From the IMG/VR virus record IMGVR_UViG_3300009159_000094, positions 1-50,586 of that record: a stretch of DNA of 50,586 bases; one strand, written 5' to 3'. Origin of the DNA: a virus. This document shows, one piece after another, positions 30,997 through 36,929 of the stretch. The notes under the pieces were generated by a model. The model saw only the letters and a list, made by a program, of their open reading frames with translations, was not told the DNA's origin and made no database searches. Position 1 is the stretch's first letter. Each line of letters begins with the position of its first letter. A program made the translations under genes and the position numbers.

Positions 30997-31088
30997 GGAA
31001 AGTAATGCAGGTGGGTTGGTCCGCCGACCAGCCTTGAAAACTGGGTTCTCAGAAATGGGATGGGGTTCGACTCCTCTGCTTTCCGCCA
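30997..31088 (+). tRNA. tRNA-Ser (TGA), CCA encoded
   Basis: Acceptor GGAAAG pairs with CTTTCC; anticodon loop CTTGAAA gives TGA; long variable arm as expected for Ser; GCCA end. Confidence 0.9.
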
Positions 31089-31107
31089 GTTATATAAAGG
31101 AAATTAT

Positions 31108-31485
31108 ATGTACGTAAATTTTGAATCCCTATTAGGGAAAGTTTTAAAAGAAGTTGATGTTGATAATGATAACATCAAATTTGTTACTGTTGATGGTGAA
31201 GTGTATAACATGTACCATGACCAAGATTGTTGCGAGTCTGTTTCAGTTGAGTCCGTTGTTGGTGATGTTCAAGACCTGATCGGTGTTCCATTGCTTGTTG
31301 CTGAAGAGTCATCGAGCAATGAAAATCCAGAAGGTGCTGAAGTGCCAAATTACCAAGATTCGTTCACATGGACATTCTACAAGCTAGCCACTATCAAAGG
31401 TTATGTTGACATTCGTTGGTATGGTGAGTCTAATGGCTACTATTCCGAAAGCGTTTCATTGCATAAAGTGGTAAAAGGAGTTTGA
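31108..31485 (+). CDS. Conserved phage protein (DUF7448-like)
   Basis: The ATG at 31108 follows AAAGGAAATT; an earlier start at 31060 lies in the tRNA. The 125-residue acidic protein has YHDQDCCESVSVESVVGD and a C-terminal FYKLATIKGYVDIRWYGES, then NGYYSESV, a DUF7448-like pattern frequent in phages. Two adjacent Cys may be functional. It sits between tRNA genes, as extra coding genes often do in phage arrays. Function unknown. Confidence 0.7.
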   Translation: MYVNFESLLGKVLKEVDVDNDNIKFVTVDGEVYNMYHDQDCCESVSVESVVGDVQDLIGVPLLVAEESSSNENPEGAEVPNYQDSFTWTFYKLATIKGYVDIRWYGESNGYYSESVSLHKVVKGV

Positions 31486-31486
31486 T

Positions 31487-32050
31487 ATGCCATCAGTATT
31501 TCTCGTAAGTGACACACACTTTGGTCATGCCGGTGTATGTCGTTTCACAGATTCTAAAACAAATGAAAAGATTAGACCATGGACGGATCCAAATGAAATG
31601 GATGAAGAAATGGTCAAACGTTGGAATGAAACCGTTGGTCCAAAAGATAAAGTGTATCATCTGGGTGACGTTGTTATTAACCGTAAATCACTAAGCATTA
31701 TGCATAGACTGAATGGTGACAAAGTTCTCATCCGAGGTAACCATGATATTTTTCGTGATGATGAATATCGAGTACACTTTCGGGAACTCCGTGCATATCA
31801 CGTAATGAACGGAATGATTCTTTCTCATATTCCACTTCACCCTGAAAGTCTTGGTCGATTTGGAGTTAACATTCATGGACACCTTCATACAGGACGTGTT
31901 ATGAAGGATGAAAAGATTGATACAAGGTACCATTGTGTATGTGTAGAACAAACTGATTTTACTCCTATTCTTTTTGAAAATGTTATCAAACGAATCAAAG
32001 AAGAAGGTGGTGAAGTAGGATTTAGGAACGGTAACGGACCTATAATGTAA
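31487..32050 (+). CDS. Calcineurin-like metallophosphoesterase
   Basis: A 187-residue two-metal phosphoesterase: SDTHFGH (Asp9, His11), HLGDVV, RGNHD, SHIPLHP and GHLHTG give the five metal-binding and catalytic blocks. It may act on nucleic acids, phosphoproteins or nucleotides; short phage members of this group have no confirmed substrate. It lies between tRNA-Ser(TGA) and tRNA-Ser(GCT), starting one base after the previous gene. Confidence 0.88.
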   Translation: MPSVFLVSDTHFGHAGVCRFTDSKTNEKIRPWTDPNEMDEEMVKRWNETVGPKDKVYHLGDVVINRKSLSIMHRLNGDKVLIRGNHDIFRDDEYRVHFRELRAYHVMNGMILSHIPLHPESLGRFGVNIHGHLHTGRVMKDEKIDTRYHCVCVEQTDFTPILFENVIKRIKEEGGEVGFRNGNGPIM

Positions 32051-32053
32051 TTT

Positions 32054-32143
32054 GGAGAGTGGGCAGGACGGTAATGCAGTAGATTGCTAATCTATAGACT
32101 ATAGTAATATGGTCACAGGGTTCGACTCCCTGACTCTCCACCA
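32054..32143 (+). tRNA. tRNA-Ser (GCT), CCA encoded
   Basis: Acceptor GGAGAGT pairs with ACTCTCC; anticodon loop TTGCTAA gives GCT; long variable arm; ACCA end. Begins 3 bases after the phosphoesterase stop. Confidence 0.9.
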
Positions 32144-32149
32144 AAAAAT

Positions 32150-32225
32150 GTAGGTGTGACCCGAAAGGCTAGGGAACAGATTGCAAATCTGTTTTATGCA
32201 GGTTCGATTCCTGTCACCTACTCCA
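32150..32225 (+). tRNA. tRNA-Cys (GCA), CCA encoded
   Basis: Acceptor GTAGGTG pairs with CACCTAC; anticodon loop TTGCAAA gives GCA; T-loop GGTTCGATTC; TCCA end. Confidence 0.88.
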
Positions 32226-32258
32226 GTTGTTAAAAAAACAACAACATGCAAATAGATG

Positions 32259-32286
32259 TTGACAAAACCTCTGGTTGTGTTATACT
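32259..32286 (+). promoter_or_regulatory. Second promoter inside the tRNA array
   Basis: TTGACA (32259-32264), 16-nt spacer, TATACT (32281-32286), followed by a second boxA-like leader. It would make a separate transcript of the tRNAs from Glu onward. Confidence 0.75.
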
Positions 32287-32312
32287 CTATACATGAGTTG
32301 AGAAATCAACAT

Positions 32313-32334
32313 GTTCTTTAAAAATTTGTAGAGT
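32313..32334 (+). promoter_or_regulatory. boxA-like antitermination leader, second copy
   Basis: A 22-nt exact copy of the element at 30855-30876, between the second promoter and tRNA-Glu. Confidence 0.55.
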
Positions 32335-32341
32335 TTAATTT

Positions 32342-32416
32342 ACTCCGTTCGTCTATCGGTTAGGACACCGGGTTTTCAACCCGATAAGACCAGTTCGATT
32401 CTGGTACGGAGTACCA
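32342..32416 (+). tRNA. tRNA-Glu (TTC), CCA encoded
   Basis: Acceptor ACTCCGT pairs with ACGGAGT; anticodon loop TTTTCAA gives TTC; ACCA end. Confidence 0.9.
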
Positions 32417-32525
32417 TATTAAAACATATTACAGGTTGGGATAGATTCGCGGTCTAACTATTTGGGTATTATAGACTAGATAATTACTAGCACTGATACT
32501 AAGATACGTAGTATGTTTTAATATG
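32415..32525 (+). ncRNA. Candidate structured RNA between tRNA-Glu and tRNA-Ile2
   Basis: An 18-bp closing stem (32415-32432 with 32508-32525) is continuous apart from one wobble pair and encloses about 75 nt that can form small hairpins (for example ATACTA with TAGTAT). The stem begins at the CCA of tRNA-Glu. It does not fold as a tRNA and has no T-loop. A similar stem occurs at 34682-34764. Confidence 0.5.
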
Positions 32526-32533
32526 GTAGAAAT

Positions 32534-32608
32534 GCCTTGGTAGCTTAATGGTAAAGCAGGCGACTCATAATCGCTTGAGTGGGAGTTCAATTCTCTCTCA
32601 AGGCACCA
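32534..32608 (+). tRNA. tRNA-Ile2 (CAT), probable lysidine type, CCA encoded
   Basis: Acceptor GCCTTGG pairs with TCAAGGC. The anticodon arm GGCGACTCATAATCGCT closely matches the arm of bacterial tRNA-Ile2 (AUA), whose C34 is changed to lysidine by TilS. An elongator Met role is the alternative. Confidence 0.75.
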
Positions 32609-32614
32609 AGATTC

Positions 32615-32689
32615 GGGGGTATAACTTAACGGCTAAAGTATCTGGCTTTTAACCAGGTAATCCGAGTTCGATTCTCGGTACCCCTACCA
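32615..32689 (+). tRNA. tRNA-Lys (TTT), CCA encoded
   Basis: Acceptor GGGGGTA pairs with TACCCCT (one wobble); anticodon loop CTTTTAA gives TTT; ACCA end. Confidence 0.88.
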
Positions 32690-32698
32690 AAAAAATTC

Positions 32699-32791
32699 GG
32701 AGTAATTGATGCTATGGCGTGTGCATCGGCGGACTGTAAATCCGTCCCCTTGTGGTAAACATTCTTGGTTCGACTCCAAGTTACTCCACCA
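32699..32791 (+). tRNA. tRNA-Tyr (GTA), CCA encoded
   Basis: Acceptor GGAGTAA pairs with TTACTCC; anticodon loop CTGTAAA gives GTA; long variable arm as expected; ACCA end. Confidence 0.9.
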
Positions 32792-32796
32792 AATTT

Positions 32797-32871
32797 GGTC
32801 TCAAAGTGTTCATGGACGCACATCAGCCTGTCACGCTGAAAGAAGGGGATCGTTACCCCTTGGGACCGCCA
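32797..32871 (+). tRNA. tRNA-Asp (GTC), CCA encoded
   Basis: Acceptor GGTCTCA pairs with TGGGACC (one wobble); anticodon loop CTGTCAC gives GTC; GCCA end with discriminator G as expected for Asp. Confidence 0.88.
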
Positions 32872-32878
32872 AGTTTAT

Positions 32879-32954
32879 TCCCTAGTAGCACAGCGGTAGT
32901 TGCACTTGACTGTTAATCAAGGTGTCCGTGGTTCGATCCCACGCTGGGGAGCCA
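32879..32954 (+). tRNA. tRNA-Asn (GTT), CCA encoded
   Basis: Acceptor TCCCTAG pairs with CTGGGGA (one wobble); anticodon loop CTGTTAA gives GTT; discriminator G and CCA. Confidence 0.88.
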
Positions 32955-32958
32955 ATAT

Positions 32959-33035
32959 CGCGATGTATGGAAGTGGTCATCCGCCCAGTCTCATAAGCTG
33001 TGGAATCGCTGGTTCGAATCCAGCCATCGCAACCA
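32959..33035 (+). tRNA. tRNA-fMet (CAT), initiator-like, CCA encoded
   Basis: Acceptor CGCGATG against CATCGCA leaves a C1-A72 mismatch, the hallmark of bacterial initiator tRNA; loop CTCATAA gives CAT. The usual three G-C pairs of the initiator anticodon stem are not complete, so the assignment rests on the 1-72 mismatch. Confidence 0.7.
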
Positions 33036-33292
33036 AACGTGCCAAGTGTCTTTGGCTAATGTGATCCGCATGACGAGAAACAGTGTGACAACTGTAGGAT
33101 GGTTCTTCTTCTGTAATGGAAGTCATGGGTAACCATGGGTCGACCTAACCAGCGTTAGCAACACGAAAGTCTTGTGCATGACGAGTGGGTGGAAGGTATG
33201 TGTGATGCATAGAATCCCCAACCTTAGTTGAGTTGGAATCAGGATTAATCTATGTTGATGTACTATAATTACCACGATGTGCAGGAAGCATT
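33036..33292 (+). ncRNA. 257-nt structured, tRNA-free segment in the array
   Basis: No tRNA or gene is visible. The segment can form a series of hairpins: GCCAA/TTGGC, ACAGT/ACTGT, CATGG-GTAA-CCATG (GNRA-type tetraloop, 33124-33137), CACGA/TTGTG and CCAAC/GTTGG. The 9-mer GCATGACGA occurs twice. Density of hairpins suggests a folded RNA of unknown class; T4 also has non-tRNA stable RNAs in its tRNA cluster. Confidence 0.4.
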
Positions 33293-33366
33293 GCCCTATT
33301 AGTATAATGGTATTACACCTGTTTTGTAATCAGGTTACGGCAGTTCGATTCTGTCATGGGGCACCA
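33293..33366 (+). tRNA. tRNA-Thr (TGT), CCA encoded
   Basis: Acceptor GCCCTAT pairs with ATGGGGC (one wobble); anticodon loop TTTGTAA gives TGT; ACCA end. Confidence 0.88.
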
Positions 33367-33399
33367 AGTTTTGTAAGTGTGACTTAAAAATTCAATATT

Positions 33400-33475
33400 G
33401 CCCTGGTGACGGAATGGTATACGTACTGGTCTTAGAAACCAGGTTCTGAGAGTTCGAGTCTCTCCTAGGGCACCA
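33400..33475 (+). tRNA. tRNA-Leu (TAG), CCA encoded
   Basis: Acceptor GCCCTGG pairs with CTAGGGC; anticodon loop CTTAGAA gives TAG; ACCA end. The variable arm is shorter than usual for bacterial Leu. Confidence 0.85.
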
Positions 33476-33524
33476 AATCTCGCCTTGACTTATGGCGTAC
33501 AATGAGATAAGTAATAAGTCATTT

Positions 33525-33599
33525 GGGCTGTTAGTGATAATGGTAGCACATGTGCTTTGCAAGCATGAAGTGGGAGTTCGATTCTCCCACGGTCCACCA
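33525..33599 (+). tRNA. tRNA-Ala (TGC), CCA encoded
   Basis: Acceptor GGGCTGT pairs with ACGGTCC, with wobble pairs including G3-T70, the G3-U70 identity element of Ala. Anticodon loop TTTGCAA gives TGC; ACCA end. Confidence 0.9.
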
Positions 33600-33607
33600 A
33601 TAGTTTT

Positions 33608-33681
33608 CTCGGTGTAGTGAAATGGCATCACCCGTGGTTTGGGACCATGTAGCGCAAGTTCGATTCTTGCCACCGAGACCA
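33608..33681 (+). tRNA. tRNA-Pro (TGG), CCA encoded
   Basis: Acceptor CTCGGTG pairs with CACCGAG; anticodon loop TTTGGGA gives TGG; ACCA end. Confidence 0.9.
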
Positions 33682-33689
33682 ATTTTTAT

Positions 33690-33760
33690 TGCGGGTATTC
33701 AGGGTATCGGTAAGTCTCATAAGCTCTATCTAGTGGGTTCGAATCCCACACCCGCAACCA
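33690..33760 (+). tRNA. tRNA-like CAT gene with shortened D-arm
   Basis: Acceptor TGCGGGT pairs with ACCCGCA; T-arm GTGGG-TTCGAAT-CCCAC is intact; loop CTCATAA gives CAT. Between acceptor and anticodon only 17 nt remain against 22 in the fMet-like gene, and the anticodon stem is poorly paired. A degenerating or unusually folded Met-type tRNA. Confidence 0.55.
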
Positions 33761-33765
33761 GTTTT

Positions 33766-33840
33766 GGTGATATAGTTCAATGGTAGAACACCACCTTCAT
33801 ACGGTGATTGTTGGGAGTTCAAGTCTCTCTATCACCACCA
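33766..33840 (+). tRNA. tRNA-Met (CAT), elongator candidate, CCA encoded
   Basis: Acceptor GGTGATA pairs with TATCACC; loop TTCATAC gives CAT with stem CACC/GGTG; ACCA end. Confidence 0.8.
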
Positions 33841-33845
33841 AATAT

Positions 33846-33922
33846 GCGTCCTTAATTCAACTGGATAGAAAGCAGGTCTTCGAAACCTGAGGTTGGGAGT
33901 TCGAATCTCTCAGGACGCACCA
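33846..33922 (+). tRNA. tRNA-Arg (TCG), CCA encoded
   Basis: Acceptor GCGTCCT pairs with AGGACGC; anticodon loop CTTCGAA gives TCG; ACCA end. Confidence 0.9.
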
Positions 33923-33926
33923 ATTA

Positions 33927-34001
33927 ACCGATATAGCTCAGAGGAAGAGCAAACGCTTGATAAGCGTTAGGTCGACATTTCGAAATTGTCTATCGGTACC
34001 A
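33927..34001 (+). tRNA. tRNA-Ile (GAT), CCA encoded
   Basis: Acceptor ACCGATA pairs with TATCGGT; anticodon loop TTGATAA gives GAT; ACCA end. Confidence 0.9.
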
Positions 34002-34006
34002 AATAT

Positions 34007-34082
34007 GTCTCGGTAGCTCAATTGGCAGAGCAGTGGTCTCCAAAACCAAAGGTTGAAGGTTCGATTCCTTCCCGGGATGCCA
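34007..34082 (+). tRNA. tRNA-Trp (CCA), CCA encoded
   Basis: Acceptor GTCTCGG pairs with CCGGGAT (wobble pairs); anticodon loop CTCCAAA gives CCA; discriminator G as in bacterial Trp. Confidence 0.88.
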
Positions 34083-34101
34083 ATTTTTTAAGGGGTACAA
34101 T

Positions 34102-34572
34102 ATGTACAATGATAAACTCGACTTGAATTTAGTTAAAACATATATCGAAAGTTGCGGTCCAGAAACTAAAATTTATCTTGGATGTGACTCCGAGAAGATT
34201 AAAATTAATGGCGATTGGTATGCTGATTACATTGTTGCTATCGTTGTTCATATTGACGGTAAGCACGGTTGTAAAATTTTTGGACAAGTTACCAGAGAAC
34301 GTGACTATGAAGTCAAGCGAGACAAACCTAGAATGAGGTTAATGAATGAGGTATATAAAGTTGCTGAAATGTACATACAATTAGCGGAAATAATCCCTAA
34401 TGATATTGAAGTTCATCTTGACATAAATCCAAATTTGATGTATAATTCAAGTATCGTAGTAAACGAAGCTATCGGTTACATTAAGGGTATGTGTAACGTT
34501 GTTCCTTTGGTCAAACCAAATGCATTTGCGGCTTCTTATGCGGCTGATAGATTGAAAAGTCTAGCGGCTTAG
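34102..34572 (+). CDS. RNase H-like YkuK-family protein
   Basis: A 156-residue protein inside the tRNA array. IYLGCDSEK gives an RNase H-fold acidic start (Asp), HLDINPN a second acidic site, and GYIKGMCNVVPLVKPNAFAA, then AADR, is a signature of the YkuK/RNaseH_like family (PF04308). It may process or degrade RNA, possibly array transcripts. AAGGGGTAC precedes the ATG. Confidence 0.78.
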   Translation: MYNDKLDLNLVKTYIESCGPETKIYLGCDSEKIKINGDWYADYIVAIVVHIDGKHGCKIFGQVTRERDYEVKRDKPRMRLMNEVYKVAEMYIQLAEIIPNDIEVHLDINPNLMYNSSIVVNEAIGYIKGMCNVVPLVKPNAFAASYAADRLKSLAA

Positions 34573-34609
34573 AACAGACTCCGATGCCCATATCGTTAAA
34601 TGGGATTTT

Positions 34610-34683
34610 GCGGGATTAGTTTAGTGGTAAAACGTCATCCTTCCAAGTTGAAGTTGCGAGTTCGATTCTCGCATCCCGCTCCA
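34610..34683 (+). tRNA. tRNA-Gly (TCC), CCA encoded
   Basis: Acceptor GCGGGAT pairs with ATCCCGC; anticodon loop CTTCCAA gives TCC; discriminator T and CCA as in bacterial Gly. Confidence 0.9.
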
Positions 34684-34764
34684 TATACAAACACATTTTG
34701 ATGCCTATAAGATTGTAGATTTGATCACCTACGATACGGTGCGTGATGAGTGTGTTTCTATATG
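34682..34764 (+). ncRNA. Candidate structured RNA between the two tRNA-Gly genes
   Basis: A 16-bp stem (34682-34697 with 34749-34764), broken by one mismatch and one wobble, encloses about 51 nt that can form CACC/GGTG and ATCAC/GTGAT hairpins. As at 32415, the stem starts in the CCA of the upstream tRNA; its last base is the first base of the next tRNA. This geometry suggests a processing element or a small RNA. Confidence 0.5.
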
Positions 34765-34837
34765 CGGGTATGATGTAAAGGTAGCCTGTGACCTTGCCAA
34801 GGTTAGTGTGAGAGTTCGATTCTCTCTACCCGCTCCA
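34764..34837 (+). tRNA. tRNA-Gly (GCC), CCA encoded
   Basis: Acceptor GCGGGTA pairs with TACCCGC; anticodon loop TTGCCAA gives GCC; discriminator T and CCA. Confidence 0.9.
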
Positions 34838-34842
34838 AATAT

Positions 34843-34917
34843 GGAGTTGTTAGTTTAGTGGTAAAACCGCGGGTTGTGATTCCGCTATCACGGGTTCGAT
34901 TCCCGTACTTCTCCCCA
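34843..34917 (+). tRNA. tRNA-His (GTG), CCA encoded, two T-T mismatches
   Basis: Loop TTGTGAT gives GTG; the extra 5' G pairs with discriminator C73, the His identity pair. The acceptor stem has two T-T mismatches at positions 4-69 and 5-68, which is unusual and may need RNA editing or simply lower activity. Confidence 0.8.
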
Positions 34918-34920
34918 AGC

Positions 34921-34995
34921 GCCTTGTTAACTCAGCGGTAGAGTGTCTCCCTTACAAGGAGAAGGTCGGCGGTTCGATCCCGTCACAAGGTACCA
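34921..34995 (+). tRNA. tRNA-Val (TAC), CCA encoded
   Basis: Acceptor GCCTTGT pairs with ACAAGGT (one wobble); anticodon loop CTTACAA gives TAC; ACCA end. Confidence 0.9.
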
Positions 34996-34999
34996 ATTT

Positions 35000-35073
35000 G
35001 CTCCCATAGTACAGTGATAGTACACGCCCTTGGTACGGGTGAGACCTGAGTTTGATTCTCGGTGAGAGCACCA
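35000..35073 (+). tRNA. tRNA-Thr (GGT), CCA encoded
   Basis: Acceptor GCTCCCA against TGAGAGC has one mismatch; anticodon loop TTGGTAC gives GGT; ACCA end. T-loop reads GTTTGATTC. Confidence 0.85.
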
Positions 35074-35078
35074 ATTTA

Positions 35079-35154
35079 GCAACTTTAGCTGATGTGGTCA
35101 TAGCGGTGGTCTGAAGAACCATTGAAGTAGGTTCGATTCCTACAGGTTGCACCA
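35079..35154 (+). tRNA. tRNA-Phe (GAA), CCA encoded
   Basis: Acceptor GCAACTT pairs with AGGTTGC (one wobble); anticodon loop CTGAAGA gives GAA; ACCA end. Confidence 0.9.
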
Positions 35155-35161
35155 AAATTCT

Positions 35162-35237
35162 GCGGATATAGCGCAAAGGTAGAGGCAAGGGACTTAAAAT
35201 CCCTCAAGTCTGGGTTCGAATCCCAGTATCCGCACCA
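35162..35237 (+). tRNA. tRNA-Leu (TAA), CCA encoded
   Basis: Acceptor GCGGATA pairs with TATCCGC; anticodon loop CTTAAAA gives TAA; ACCA end. The variable arm is short for a bacterial Leu tRNA. Confidence 0.88.
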
Positions 35238-35240
35238 TAT

Positions 35241-35317
35241 GCCCTCGTAGCCCAATCGGTAGAGGCGATGGATTCAAAATCCATTCAGTGTCAGTTCGAA
35301 TCTGACCTAGGGTACCA
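35241..35317 (+). tRNA. tRNA-Leu (CAA), CCA encoded
   Basis: Acceptor GCCCTCG against CTAGGGT has one mismatch and one wobble; anticodon loop TTCAAAA gives CAA; ACCA end. Confidence 0.85.
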
Positions 35318-35323
35318 CACAAT

Positions 35324-35398
35324 GTCTCTATAGTTCAACGGACAGAATAGGGACCTCCTAAGTCCCGGATACAGGTTCGATTCCTGTTGGAGACACCA
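35324..35398 (+). tRNA. tRNA-Arg (CCT), CCA encoded
   Basis: Acceptor GTCTCTA pairs with TGGAGAC (one wobble); anticodon loop CTCCTAA gives CCT; ACCA end. Confidence 0.9.
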
Positions 35399-35425
35399 AA
35401 TGGTAAACCTGTAAATAATATATTA

Positions 35426-35440
35426 ACTCTACAAATTTTT
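35426..35440 (+). repeat. Inverted copy of the tRNA-leader boxA-like element
   Basis: ACTCTACAAATTTTT is the exact reverse complement of the last 15 nt of the boxA-like leaders at 30855 and 32313. It lies just before the last tRNA, so leader and tail of the array transcript could base-pair. Confidence 0.6.
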
Positions 35441-35443
35441 TAT

Positions 35444-35518
35444 CTGGCGTTCGTTCAATGGACAGGACAAGATTCTTCTAAAGTCTTTATAGAGGTTCGA
35501 TTCCTCTACGCCGGACCA
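35444..35518 (+). tRNA. tRNA-Arg (TCT), CCA encoded
   Basis: Acceptor CTGGCGT pairs with ACGCCGG (one wobble); anticodon loop CTTCTAA gives TCT; ACCA end. Last tRNA of the array. Confidence 0.9.
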
Positions 35519-35582
35519 TAACCTTTAGCATTTAAGTTTAATAAATATCCAGAACACCTCGTTCAAGCAATAAGGAAATAAA

Positions 35583-35729
35583 ATGCTCAAAAAGATACCT
35601 CTGACGGTACTTTTTGTTATGCTTACATCATTGTCCTTCGCACAGACAACCTATGACTCGAAAACTTTAGTAGATACGACAAGATTCAAAAGGCTATTGA
35701 CACTACACTCGCAAATAAGTGATGTATGA
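35583..35729 (+). CDS. Small secreted protein, 48 residues
   Basis: Starts MLKKIPLTVLFVMLTSLSFA, then QTTYDSKT, a typical signal peptide with an Ala-X-Ala-like cleavage site, leaving about 28 residues. AAGGAAATAAA precedes the ATG. AATAAATA at 35540 might be a late promoter. It overlaps the next gene by ATGA. Function unknown. Confidence 0.5.
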   Translation: MLKKIPLTVLFVMLTSLSFAQTTYDSKTLVDTTRFKRLLTLHSQISDV

Positions 35730-36217
35730 TCGATCCTGTGAGCATTGGACTAGCTTTTGCTGCTGTACAACAAGTTGTTGGTGGGATTAAGTCTGCCATT
35801 GGCACAGGAAAAGATATCAACGGTATTATAACAGACATTGGCAAATTTCTAAATCTCAGTTCAGATATTTACAAAGCCAATGGACAGGTCAAGATGCAAC
35901 TGTTGAGCAAGACCAACGCAGAACTTGAAAGTATGGCGTTTCAAACATCTATGATGGCAAATCAAGTTACTGAACATCGAAAAAAAATAAAAGAATTATT
36001 GATTTGGTCCGGTCATGGCGATATCTGGGAAAATATGGTTCGAGAGCACACACGACTGTTAAAAGAACGTAGAGAACTAGAAGAAAAACATCGAGCGGTA
36101 CAACGCAAACGCAAACAAGATTTAGCCGAGGTACTGTTTGGAGGAATAATTGCAGTGCTATTATTAGCAATAACAGGTTTTATTGGTATAGCAGTGTTCT
36201 ATGGATACACAAGATGA
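35726..36217 (+). CDS. Conserved phage protein with C-terminal membrane anchor
   Basis: A 163-residue protein. The N-terminus MIDPVSIGLAFAAVQQVVGG resembles a phage family that starts MIDPxTAxxxA and carries a long basic helix (KERRELEEKHRAVQRKRK). The C-terminus is a membrane segment (LLLAITGFIGIAVFYG). Possibly a membrane-linked early or virion-associated protein. It converges on the minus-strand racemase gene with a 16-base gap. Confidence 0.6.
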   Translation: MIDPVSIGLAFAAVQQVVGGIKSAIGTGKDINGIITDIGKFLNLSSDIYKANGQVKMQLLSKTNAELESMAFQTSMMANQVTEHRKKIKELLIWSGHGDIWENMVREHTRLLKERRELEEKHRAVQRKRKQDLAEVLFGGIIAVLLLAITGFIGIAVFYGYTR

Positions 36218-36233
36218 AAGCTATCAACGACCA

Positions 36234-36929
36234 TTAGCTAACAAATGAGTAGCGTTTGACCACAGCATTAACTAAGCTATCAATGCTGTTGACTATGGGG
36301 ATACCATCTTGATAGGCCGCTGTTACTGCCAGAGGTATCTCTGTACACCCTAATATCACTGCTGTTGCACCACGATCTATTAGACTTCCTACAACAGACA
36401 TTAACATTGAATGAGCTTGGACAATATTTCCACCTTTAATTAAATCAATTGCAGGTTGGACTAATGTATCCATCTCTAGTGTGGAAGGTACAATACAATT
36501 CCATCCCAGTTTATTCAACCTGTATTGATACAAACCAAATTCAATCGTAGCTTGTGTGCCCATAATTCCTATGGTCGAATTGCTAACATCAACCTCACGT
36601 AATGCGTCTGCTATACTGTCAACGATGTGAATGATAGGAATATTTTGTTTAATTAGTTCGTGATGCCAAAAATGTGCTGTGTTACAGGGTATGACTATTA
36701 AATCACACCCGGTAAATTTTAATGCTTGTATGCCATCCAGCAAGTACGGCAAAGGATTATCATCACCATTACGCATACTGATGCTACGGTCCGGAATTTG
36801 TGGTTCATTCCAGAGAACAAATGGAATATGATCTTGGTCTTTAGTAGCAGGAGTTTTTTTAATTAATCTTGTCACAAACTCTGCACTGGCTGCTGGACCC
36901 ATTCCACCCAAAACCCCCAACTTTTTCAT
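36234..36929 (-). CDS. Aspartate/glutamate racemase
   Basis: A 231-residue enzyme starting MKKLGVLGGMGPAAS; the frame extends to 37022 but the extra 31 residues are not racemase-like. The two catalytic cysteines sit in IPCNTAHF (Cys82) and LGCTEIP (Cys195), the signature of the cofactor-independent Asp/Glu/hydantoin racemase superfamily. It would interconvert L- and D-aspartate or glutamate. Last gene of a minus-strand operon with a binding protein and symporter. D-Glu and D-Asp can feed cell-wall synthesis or be broken down as nitrogen sources. Confidence 0.9.
   Translation of the reverse strand: MKKLGVLGGMGPAASAEFVTRLIKKTPATKDQDHIPFVLWNEPQIPDRSISMRNGDDNPLPYLLDGIQALKFTGCDLIVIPCNTAHFWHHELIKQNIPIIHIVDSIADALREVDVSNSTIGIMGTQATIEFGLYQYRLNKLGWNCIVPSTLEMDTLVQPAIDLIKGGNIVQAHSMLMSVVGSLIDRGATAVILGCTEIPLAVTAAYQDGIPIVNSIDSLVNAVVKRYSFVS

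Noticed and set aside
32626-32823. Minus-strand open frame in the tRNA array
   Set aside because: Antisense of tRNA-Lys and tRNA-Tyr, same artefact as above.
33392-33682. Minus-strand open frame with ENRTPTSCL- and RRDSNSQNL-like sequence
   Set aside because: It is the antisense of three tRNA genes; such RRDSNS/ENRTPT strings are well-known false proteins from tRNA complements.
34952-35188. Minus-strand open frame with QPVGIEPTSM-like sequence
   Set aside because: Antisense of tRNA-Val, tRNA-Thr and tRNA-Phe; not a gene.
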